A DNA stretch of 6,909 bases. Source: Winogradskyella sp. UBA3174 (GTDB lineage: Bacteria > Bacteroidota > Bacteroidia > Flavobacteriales > Flavobacteriaceae). The notes beneath the pieces are model-generated. The model did not search any database. It had not been told where the DNA came from and was given only the letters and a program-made list of their open reading frames with translations. Positions 1 through 5,032 of this stretch are shown here, piece after piece; within the stretch, counting starts at the first letter, position 1; the number at the start of each line of letters is the position of its first letter. Location: the NCBI RefSeq assembly GCF_002364335.1, contig NZ_DEXW01000059.1:1-6909 (forward strand), read 5' to 3'. Both the position numbers and the translations under genes were made by a program.

Positions 1-10
1 CACGTTGGCA
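1..10 (+). repeat. Right end of an attC-like palindromic repeat (copy A, cut by the window edge)
   Basis: The first bases CACGTTGGCA match the right end of the complete repeat at 2591-2723 (CACGTTGGCA at 2714-2723). Only the right core is inside the window, so the rest of the copy must lie to the left. If real, it means the block 11-2583 is flanked by two copies of the repeat, as the serine hydrolase gene is. The match is only ten bases and could be chance, but its position at a gene-block boundary and its exact identity favour a true copy. Confidence 0.55.
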
Positions 11-54
11 ATAATTTAAATATAGCATACTCCCCAAAATAAAGTTTCAATTTT

Positions 55-91
55 CTGTCATATTTTTAAAAAGGCTGTCACTAACTATAAT
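55..91 (+). promoter_or_regulatory. Candidate promoter region with direct CTGTCA repeats before the 72-aa gene
   Basis: CTGTCA occurs at 55-60 and again at 75-80, exactly 20 bases apart (two helical turns), and a TATAAT hexamer follows at 86-91, 27 bases before the start codon at 119. The usual Bacteroidota housekeeping -7 element (TAnnTTTG) is not visible here. The direct repeats could be an activator site or an alternative-sigma -35 element, and an ECF sigma gene follows downstream. Function is inference only. Confidence 0.25.
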
Positions 92-118
92 AGAGACAAT
101 AATTTAAATTTTAAGAAA

Positions 119-337
119 ATGAAAAACATAAAAAAAATAAATGGAATGCTAACAAGAAATCAAATTATAAGCAGCGTAGTTTGGGCTGCTGTAATACTTG
201 CCTGTTCATTGAGTTCGGTAAATACAAGTAAGGAAATAACTTATATTCTTCTTTCAGGATTTTTTATTGAATTCCTGCGAATATCTTCATCTAATAAGTC
301 ATTAAAAAAAGACATCAAAGAGAAGGAGGTTAAGTAA
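119..337 (+). CDS. Small membrane protein of unknown function (72 aa)
   Basis: I do not recognise this protein. It has a basic N-terminus (KNIKK), a hydrophobic stretch at about residues 15-32, a short polar link, a second hydrophobic stretch at about 39-55, and a highly charged lysine-rich tail (KSLKKDIKEKE). This predicts two membrane helices with both ends in the cytoplasm by the positive-inside rule. The ATG follows an A-rich leader (AAGAAA), normal for Bacteroidota. It lies 117 bp upstream of the ECF sigma gene on the same strand, so it may be co-transcribed or separately expressed. The weak dyad at 372-386 sits between them. Coding status rests on the coherent membrane topology and plausible start; no homology call is possible. 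Confidence 0.6.
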   Translation: MKNIKKINGMLTRNQIISSVVWAAVILACSLSSVNTSKEITYILLSGFFIEFLRISSSNKSLKKDIKEKEVK

Positions 338-371
338 GCTAAAATTCACATTTGTTTTTTAACTCGATAAG

Positions 372-410
372 AGATTTGAGAAATCTGTTCAGAAATAAAT
401 TTTTTTGAAC
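372..410 (+). other. Tandem dyads in the gap between the 72-aa gene and the sigma gene
   Basis: AGATTT-GAG-AAATCT (372-386) forms a six-base-pair stem with a three-base loop. It is followed at once by a second imperfect dyad from GTTCA (387-391) to TGAAC (406-410) that encloses a T-run. The pair could be a weak terminator for the small gene or an operator for the sigma operon. Stems are short and AT-rich, so this may be chance. Confidence 0.25.
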
Positions 411-454
411 TTTACTTTTCGCTAGTTTCGAAGAACAGATAGTACTAATAAGAA

Positions 455-961
455 ATGAGAAATAATTTGGGAAGTAATTTTGAACAGATTCTTGAGGAAA
501 ACAAACATAAAATTTACAGAATTTGTAGAATTTATGCGGCTACTCCAATAGAACCAGAGGACCTTTTTCAGGAAGTCATTTTTCAGATATGGAAATCGCT
601 CCCCAATTTTAAAGGAAAGTCTTCTATTGATACTTGGGTGTATAAAATTGCGATTAATGTTTGCTTACGCTCAAAAATGAAATTTGAGAAAAGTAATAAC
701 AAAACAGAACGACTTGATGCCATTCATTTTACACCAGTTACAGAATTAATTGATCATTTTGAAGAAGAGAAATATAAGTACTTAAAAGAATGTATAGCTA
801 CATTAAATGAAAGTGACACCTCTATAATTGTATTGTATTTAGATGAGTTATCATACAAAGAGATTGCAGAGATTACAGGATTATCAGAAAATCATATTGC
901 CGTAAAAATGAAGAGAATACGAAAGAAATTATTTGAATGTATTACACCAAAAATGAATTAA
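455..961 (+). CDS. RNA polymerase ECF (sigma-70 family, group 4) sigma factor
   Basis: The 168-residue length and two-domain layout are those of extracytoplasmic-function sigma factors. Region 2 spans about residues 10-76, with the characteristic PEDLFQEVIFQIWKSLPNFK core-binding helix and the IDTWVYKIAINVC segment of the -10-binding helix. Region 4 spans about 110-160 and ends in a helix-turn-helix (LSYKEIAEITGLSENHIAVK, followed by MKRIRKKL) that would read the -35 element. No region 1.1 or 3 is present. The stop is separated by one base from the ATG of the following membrane protein, so the two are translationally close and probably form a sigma/regulator pair. Such sigma factors usually act in envelope or stress responses; the M23 peptidase in the same operon fits an envelope target. 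The exact stimulus cannot be read from the sequence. Confidence 0.93.
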   Translation: MRNNLGSNFEQILEENKHKIYRICRIYAATPIEPEDLFQEVIFQIWKSLPNFKGKSSIDTWVYKIAINVCLRSKMKFEKSNNKTERLDAIHFTPVTELIDHFEEEKYKYLKECIATLNESDTSIIVLYLDELSYKEIAEITGLSENHIAVKMKRIRKKLFECITPKMN

Positions 962-962
962 C

Positions 963-1604
963 ATGTTAGAACAAGAACTAAAAAACATTTGGAAGAATTC
1001 TTCAAAAACAGCTCGAATAAGCATTGAAACTGATCGATTGGTACAAGAGTTTGACACAAATATAACAAACATTCAAAAGAAGATTAGAAAAAGAGATGTA
1101 AGAGAGATTTCTGCTTCTGTATTTGGCATACTAATTTTTAGCTTTTTTGCGTATGAAATTCCGTTTCCAATTACCAAGTTTTCTTGTTTCTTATCTATTC
1201 TGTGGTTTGTATATGTGATATATAAATTTAGAAAATCAAATCAACAAAATACATCTGAGAATCTATCATTACCGCTTAAACAGCAATTAGTTCATAAAAA
1301 ACAGCTCATGCAGCACCAACAAAAACTATTAGATTCTGCAGGGTATTGGTATGCTGGTCCTTCGTTTATTACAAACCTTATATTTATTATCGGATTGCGG
1401 AATCCTGCTGATTATAATTGGACCAATCAAATAGCAGAAAGCCTACTCCCCCTAACAGTTAACGCAAAAGTAGGCACGATAATCGGCCTAGGAATCTTTT
1501 ACCTCCTTGTTATTTGGGTCCACAAAATAGCTGCTAAAAGAGACGTACAGCCAATTTTAAAAAACATCGAGGTTATTCAGCAACAACTGAACAACTCAAA
1601 TTAA
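963..1604 (+). CDS. Multi-pass membrane protein, probable regulator (anti-sigma-like) of the ECF sigma factor
   Basis: The 213-residue product has a soluble, charged N-terminal segment (about 1-47, with ELKNIWKNSSKTARIS), then hydrophobic segments at about 48-66, 70-88, 127-145 and 170-188, giving four predicted membrane helices. A polar, Gln/Lys-rich stretch (about 90-125, HKKQLMQHQQKLLDSAG) separates helices 2 and 3, and a Gln/Asn-rich tail closes the protein. The start lies one base after the sigma stop. In Bacteroidota, short membrane proteins with an N-terminal cytoplasmic segment commonly follow ECF genes. The N-terminal segment is the likely sigma-contact region, but there is no zinc-binding HxxxCxxC anti-sigma motif, so the role is inferred from position and topology. 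No enzymatic motif is visible. Confidence 0.8.
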   Translation: MLEQELKNIWKNSSKTARISIETDRLVQEFDTNITNIQKKIRKRDVREISASVFGILIFSFFAYEIPFPITKFSCFLSILWFVYVIYKFRKSNQQNTSENLSLPLKQQLVHKKQLMQHQQKLLDSAGYWYAGPSFITNLIFIIGLRNPADYNWTNQIAESLLPLTVNAKVGTIIGLGIFYLLVIWVHKIAAKRDVQPILKNIEVIQQQLNNSN

Positions 1605-1614
1605 TACAACTACA

Positions 1615-2583
1615 ATGAAAATATATATATTATTTGTACTAACATTTCTACTGGTAAATATCGCGGTAGCACAAAATGAAACTACTATTTCAAAGACCGT
1701 AGCTAACGAATTTCAAAAAAAATATAATGCTAAGGACTACGAAGGTGTTTTTACCATGTTCGCTAAAGAGATGAAAGACTTTATGCCACATGATAAAGCA
1801 CTTGCTTTTTTAAACGGATTACACACTGAGGCTGGTAATATAAAAGAAAGAACATTTATGAAATATCCCCAAGCCAATGTTGCGCTTTACAAAACAACTT
1901 TTGAACGTGTTGTAGTGGCATTGTTTATTTCTGTTGATGCAAATTCTAAGATTAATGGCTTGATGGTAAAACCCTATGTTACTGAGAAATTACCCGAACT
2001 TAAAAGGAATATTTCTAAGTTAATTTTGCCTTTTAATGAGGAGTGGACGGTTTTTTGGGGTGGAGACACCAAAGAACAAAACTACCATGTTGCTTACAAA
2101 TCTCAAAAGAATGCATTCGATATGATTATTACTAATGCAGCTGGAAAAAGCCATAAAAACGACGGGAAGAACAACGAAGATTATTATGCCTTTGGTAAAG
2201 ACTTAATTGCTCCTGCAAGCGGCGAAGTTGTAATGGTTGTAGATGGTGTTAAAGACAACAAACCTGGAATAACAAACCCTAATTATGTACCTGGGAATAC
2301 TGTAATTATAAAAACGAGTAACAACGAATATTTGTTCTTTGCACATTTTAAACAACATTCTATAAAAGTGAAACAAGGGCAAAAAATCCAACAAGGTGAT
2401 TTGCTAGGTTTGTGTGGAAATTCGGGTAATACTACAGAGCCACATTTACATTTTCATATTCAGAATGTAGAAGATATGAATATTGCTACTGGAGCAAAAG
2501 CATATTTTGAAGAAATTTTAGTTAATGGCGAATTAATAAAGGAACATTCACCTGTTAAATTTGAGAAAGTAAAAAACAAATAA
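1615..2583 (+). CDS. Secreted M23-family metallopeptidase with an N-terminal DUF3887-like domain
   Basis: The N-terminus (MKIYILFVLTFLLVNIAVAQ, predicted cleavage near residue 19-20) is a signal peptide. Residues about 25-120 form an alpha/beta domain resembling DUF3887 (NEFQKKYNAKDYEGVFTMF). The peptidase domain follows at about 140-305. Zinc ligands by comparison with LytM are H158 and D169 (NYHVAYKSQKNAFD) and H279 in the HLHFH motif; catalytic histidines are H244 (FFAHF) and H277. All expected active-site residues are present, so an active zinc endopeptidase is likely, acting on peptidoglycan cross-links or on a periplasmic or surface protein. The first ligand motif is the spaced H...D form, not the compact HxxxD form. 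The gene starts 10 bp after the membrane protein, so it is the probable third gene of the sigma operon. A palindromic repeat begins only seven bases after its stop. Confidence 0.9.
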   Translation: MKIYILFVLTFLLVNIAVAQNETTISKTVANEFQKKYNAKDYEGVFTMFAKEMKDFMPHDKALAFLNGLHTEAGNIKERTFMKYPQANVALYKTTFERVVVALFISVDANSKINGLMVKPYVTEKLPELKRNISKLILPFNEEWTVFWGGDTKEQNYHVAYKSQKNAFDMIITNAAGKSHKNDGKNNEDYYAFGKDLIAPASGEVVMVVDGVKDNKPGITNPNYVPGNTVIIKTSNNEYLFFAHFKQHSIKVKQGQKIQQGDLLGLCGNSGNTTEPHLHFHIQNVEDMNIATGAKAYFEEILVNGELIKEHSPVKFEKVKNK

Positions 2584-2590
2584 AAACTAC

Positions 2591-2723
2591 TGCCAACAAG
2601 GTGTATAGTTCATTGCTGGTTCTGTGTGTACTCGGAAAATCTTAGCAGATTTCCCTCTGGTTCGTTTTCTTTTACTAATTTAGTTCTAGCCGACGCAACT
2701 AACCATACACAAACACGTTGGCA
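2591..2723 (+). repeat. attC-like palindromic repeat, copy B
   Basis: The outer inverted cores are TGCCAAC (2591-2597) and GTTGGCA (2717-2723). Inside them GTGTAT (2601-2606) pairs with ATACAC (2705-2710), GTT with AAC, and TTGC with GCAA, leaving unpaired single bases on one side as in integron attC stems. A central hairpin GGAAAATCT-TAGC-AGATTTCC (2634-2654) with one bulged A tops the structure. The copy at 3924 aligns along nearly its whole length, with the centre most diverged. It starts seven bases after the M23 stop and ends 22 bases before the hydrolase start. It is non-coding: the reading frame that extends the hydrolase back to 2626 only crosses this repeat. Confidence 0.85.
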
Positions 2724-2745
2724 ACAAGCTAAACAGACCAAGAAA

Positions 2746-3906
2746 ATGAAGTTATTAATTTGGACATTCTTACTTTTTACAAACATCACGATTGCTCAAT
2801 CGAATGAAAAATTTCTGACTGAATCACTAACAAAAGAATTTACCGAACTATCAGACAAAAATTCAATTGTCGGATTTTCAGTCGCCATTGTTAATCGAGA
2901 TAGTGTTTTATATGCAAAAGGTTTTGGTTATTCTAACAAAGAGAAAAAGAAACTCTACACAAAAAATACAGTACAGCCAATTGCTTCTATTTCTAAAACT
3001 TTGGCAGGAGTTGCTTTAATGAAAGCACAAGAAATGGGAAAACTCAATTTGGATGATGATATAAATGATTATTTACCATTTAAAATTATCAATCCTTATT
3101 TTCCAAATAGTAAAATAACTATTCGAAATCTGGCTACACATTCTTCAAGTTTAAGAGATTCTCGTAGTTACTCAAAAACTGTGATTTTCAAGTCTGACTT
3201 TTGTGAACTTCCAAAAAAAACTAAAAAATATTTTTCAAATAATTGGTGCAGAAAGTGTGATAAAAACAAAGAAATTCCATTAATTGATTTTCTTAAAAAT
3301 ATTTACGATTCAAGTGGTATTTGGTATAAGAAAAATAATTTCTCAAAGGATAATATAGGAACAGAATACAATTACTGCAATAATAATGCATCTATTGTTG
3401 CGTTCATAATTGAAAAAGCTACAGGAGAAAAGTATTATGACTTTGTTCAAAAACAAATATTAGAACCTTTGGAAATGAATAATTCTAGCTGGTTATTTGA
3501 TTCTAACGAATCAAATAATAAATCAATTCTCTATGGAAATGAAATACCATTACCCGAATTTAAAGAAATAGGATATCCAGACGGAAGTTTTGTAACCAAT
3601 GTTGTGGATTTTGGAAATTATCTGTCTTCAATAATTAGTGGATATTCTGGAAAGAATAATATTTTAAATTCAGATAGCTATAAAGAAATGTTGACTAAAC
3701 AAATAAATGAAAAATTTAATTCAGGAATTTTTTGGGAAGTTTATTCTAAAACGATTGGACATAGCGGAGAAAACGCTGGACAATCGACTTATGTTTATTT
3801 TGACAAAGAGAATTTAGTTGGTTATATTTTATTTGGAAATACAACTGATACAAAAAATTTAGAAAAGGACGAAGAGGAAATAATTAAGATTCTGAAAAAG
3901 TATTGA
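2746..3906 (+). CDS. Secreted serine hydrolase, beta-lactamase / class C penicillin-binding-protein fold
   Basis: A start at 2746 gives a clean signal peptide (MKLLIWTFLLFTNITIAQ, cut near residue 18). The in-frame ATG at 2626 would add 40 residues encoded by the palindromic repeat and hide the signal, so it is rejected. The mature protein carries the three motifs of the family: SxxK at S81-I-S-K84 (nucleophile and general base), YxN-like Y210-C-N212, and HxG at H339-S-G341 replacing the KTG box. The PDGSFVTNVVDFGNYL segment (about 278-293) is also typical. Length (386 aa) is normal. Substrate cannot be told: the family includes DD-peptidases, esterases and D-amino-acid peptidases, and resistance to beta-lactams should not be assumed. 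A Cys-containing insert (C153, then C168-R-K-C171) lies between the first and second motifs. It is the only gene between two repeats and has no visible promoter of its own. Confidence 0.9.
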   Translation: MKLLIWTFLLFTNITIAQSNEKFLTESLTKEFTELSDKNSIVGFSVAIVNRDSVLYAKGFGYSNKEKKKLYTKNTVQPIASISKTLAGVALMKAQEMGKLNLDDDINDYLPFKIINPYFPNSKITIRNLATHSSSLRDSRSYSKTVIFKSDFCELPKKTKKYFSNNWCRKCDKNKEIPLIDFLKNIYDSSGIWYKKNNFSKDNIGTEYNYCNNNASIVAFIIEKATGEKYYDFVQKQILEPLEMNNSSWLFDSNESNNKSILYGNEIPLPEFKEIGYPDGSFVTNVVDFGNYLSSIISGYSGKNNILNSDSYKEMLTKQINEKFNSGIFWEVYSKTIGHSGENAGQSTYVYFDKENLVGYILFGNTTDTKNLEKDEEEIIKILKKY

Positions 3907-3923
3907 ACTGAAAAAAGCCAGAT

Positions 3924-4060
3924 TGCCAACACCGTGTATAATTAATTGCTGGTTTTAGCCAATTTACGAAAGTCCAAACGGACTTTCTTGGTTTGTGTTT
4001 TATTTACTAAATTCACTGCTTAAAACACGCAACTAATCATACATAACAACGTTGTAGCCA
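3924..4060 (+). repeat. attC-like palindromic repeat, copy C
   Basis: The left end TGCCAAC (3924-3930), the block GTGTATAATTAATTGCTGGTT, TTTACTAAATTC, GCAACTAATCATACAT and the right core CGTTG (4050-4054) align with copy B in the same order and spacing. The central hairpin is a perfect eight-pair stem, GAAAGTCC (3968-3975) with GGACTTTC (3980-3987) and loop AAAC. Its sequence differs from copy B while pairing is kept, which suggests selection for structure. After CGTTG the sequence departs from copies A and B (TAGCCAACG instead of GCA), so the end of homology is at the right core. It starts 17 bases after the hydrolase stop and ends about ten bases from the 3' end of the minus-strand regulator gene, where the hairpin could also serve as a bidirectional terminator. 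Confidence 0.82.
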
Positions 4061-4069
4061 ACGAAAAAA

Positions 4070-4726
4070 TCAAATTTCTTCAACCAAAAGAGATTGACAA
4101 ACATCAAAAGTTAAAACGATGGTAGAATTATCTTCAAGCAAAACTTCAAAACTATTATCAAATGTTTCTATATGCCGTATTAATAAGACTGTTCCTAGCT
4201 TAATTCTTTTCTTGTTTAAATAAAGTAATAAATCTTTAGAACTATTTTCTAATCCTCGCAATTTCACTTTTTGTCCTTCTTTAATGCTCCCTAATTTTAA
4301 ATAATTAACTTTCAGCACTTCCCCTTCCCTATTTGGAATAGGTGAACCATGCGGGTCTAAAGTAGGGAATCCTAATATTTTATCCATCCTATCAAAAAAC
4401 ACAATTGAACTAATATGTTCAACTTGTTCTGCAATATCATGTACCTCTTCCCATCCGAACCCCATTACTTTAGATAAAAACATTTCTGTTAATCTATGTT
4501 TCCTAACAATTAGAGCACCTAATTTTTCCCCTTTAGTGGTTAATTTTATAGGTTTATATTTTTCATATAATAACCAACCTCTCTCTTCCATTTTCTTCAC
4601 CATATTATTGGAAGTAGGCTTACTCACACACATCTTTTTTGACAACTCTGTAATAGAAACATCAATGCTTTCTCGACTTAGAAGGTAAATAGCTTTAAGA
4701 TAATTCTCTTTTGCTTGTGTTGGCAT
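4070..4726 (-). CDS. DtxR/MntR-family metal-dependent transcriptional regulator
   Basis: The start at 4726 gives MPTQAKENYLKAIYLL, which aligns with the N-terminus of MntR and DtxR; the in-frame ATG at 4768 adds 14 hydrophobic residues that overlap the promoter region and is rejected. The winged helix spans about 1-65 (recognition helix near VSKPTSNNMVKKM), the metal-binding dimerisation domain about 66-140, and an SH3/FeoA-like C-terminal domain about 145-218, as in three-domain DtxR/IdeR. Metal residues visible are H77, E81, H96, E100, E103 and H104. E100 stands where DtxR has Cys102 and MntR has Glu99, pointing to a Mn-type primary site. However, the MntR Asp8/Glu11 pair is N8/K11 here. 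The gene is divergent from the NiSOD operon with a DtxR-like box in the shared promoter region, so it probably controls that operon and perhaps itself. Metal specificity is undetermined. Confidence 0.92.
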   Translation of the reverse strand: MPTQAKENYLKAIYLLSRESIDVSITELSKKMCVSKPTSNNMVKKMEERGWLLYEKYKPIKLTTKGEKLGALIVRKHRLTEMFLSKVMGFGWEEVHDIAEQVEHISSIVFFDRMDKILGFPTLDPHGSPIPNREGEVLKVNYLKLGSIKEGQKVKLRGLENSSKDLLLYLNKKRIKLGTVLLIRHIETFDNSFEVLLEDNSTIVLTFDVCQSLLVEEI

Positions 4727-4768
4727 ATTATAAATTAAAATGTAAATATAATAAATATGATGAAACAT

Positions 4769-4788
4769 ATTTGTTAGTCTAATCTAAC
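4769..4788 (+). promoter_or_regulatory. DtxR-like operator in the NiSOD operon promoter
   Basis: GTTAGTCTAATCTAAC (4773-4788) is an interrupted dyad with GTTAG/CTAAC arms. Set against the DtxR consensus as I recall it (TTAGGTTAGCCTAACCTAA), the 19 bases 4769-4787 agree at 14 positions. It fills the space between the -33 and -7 elements of the plus-strand promoter, so a bound dimer would block RNA polymerase. It also lies 47 bases upstream of the divergent regulator gene, allowing autoregulation. Confidence 0.7.
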
Positions 4789-4800
4789 TTATTATATTTG
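4770..4800 (+). promoter_or_regulatory. Bacteroidota-type promoter of the NiSOD operon
   Basis: TTTG (4770-4773) and TATATTTG (4793-4800, exact TAnnTTTG) are separated by 19 bases, matching the -33/-7 arrangement of the Bacteroidota primary sigma factor. Transcription would start a few bases after 4800, giving a leader of roughly 20 bases before the ATG at 4826. I found no equally good element for the minus-strand regulator gene; the closest is TATGTTTC read on the minus strand at 4769-4762. Confidence 0.72.
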
Positions 4801-4817
4801 TATTATAAAACAAATAT
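4794..4817 (+). repeat. Inverted repeat over the -7 element and start site
   Basis: ATATTTGT (4794-4801) and ACAAATAT (4810-4817) are perfect eight-base inverted arms around an eight-base AT-rich centre. The left arm overlaps the -7 element, and a third copy of ATATTTGT, in direct orientation, lies at 4767-4774 over the -33 element. It may be a second regulator site or a leader hairpin, but low-complexity AT sequence makes chance occurrence easy. Confidence 0.35.
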
Positions 4818-4825
4818 TTAGCTAT

Positions 4826-5032
4826 ATGAAAAAAATAATATTTACACTTACTTTTTCCTTATTAGGAATAGAAGCTGCTACGGCTCATACTGGTCATAAA
4901 TCCATATCTCATATTCACATGACTGAATCTATAAGTTTTGGAATTACTTCGATTTTGGCGATCACTTTTATTATAATTTCAATAATTTTCACTAAAAAAC
5001 AATTAAAAAAAAACAAAAATCATGCTTTATAG
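4826..5032 (+). CDS. Small His-rich single-pass membrane protein, first gene of the NiSOD operon
   Basis: I do not recognise a family. The 68-residue product has a signal peptide (about 1-20, ending AATA), after which the predicted mature end reads HTGHKSISHIHM, four histidines in twelve residues. One membrane helix follows at about 36-56 and a lysine-rich cytoplasmic tail at 57-68. The His cluster would lie outside the cytoplasmic membrane, where it could bind a divalent metal. Its last 11 bases overlap the start of sodN, so the two are translationally coupled. Position and histidines suggest a role in nickel capture, delivery or efflux for SodN, but that is inference. If the signal is not cleaved, the protein would have two helices with the His cluster in the periplasmic loop; the conclusion on exposure is the same. 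Confidence 0.75.
   Translation: MKKIIFTLTFSLLGIEAATAHTGHKSISHIHMTESISFGITSILAITFIIISIIFTKKQLKKNKNHAL

Noticed and set aside
2203..2394. Minus-strand reading frame of 63 codons
   Set aside because: It is wholly antisense to the M23 catalytic domain and has no motif or plausible promoter.
2626..2745. N-terminal extension of the serine hydrolase by 40 residues
   Set aside because: These codons lie in palindromic repeat B and the linker after it, and the extension would bury a good signal peptide that begins at 2746.
2746..3906. Antibiotic-resistance beta-lactamase
   Set aside because: The SxxK/YxN/HxG set is shared by many esterases and peptidases; HxG in place of KTG and the lack of close recognition do not support a resistance claim.
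2591..4060. Insertion sequence with terminal inverted repeats carrying the hydrolase
   Set aside because: Each repeat is itself a complete palindrome in the same orientation, no transposase is present and no target duplication is evident, so an attC-like cassette model fits better.
2591..4060. Canonical integron cassette with standard attC cores
   Set aside because: Core TGCCAAC does not fit RYYYAAC at its first two positions and there is no integrase in view; only the term attC-like is justified.
4727..4768. Upstream start for the DtxR-family gene
   Set aside because: The 14 extra residues are hydrophobic and unlike the family, whose N-terminus matches from 4726; the extension also runs up to the promoter and operator.
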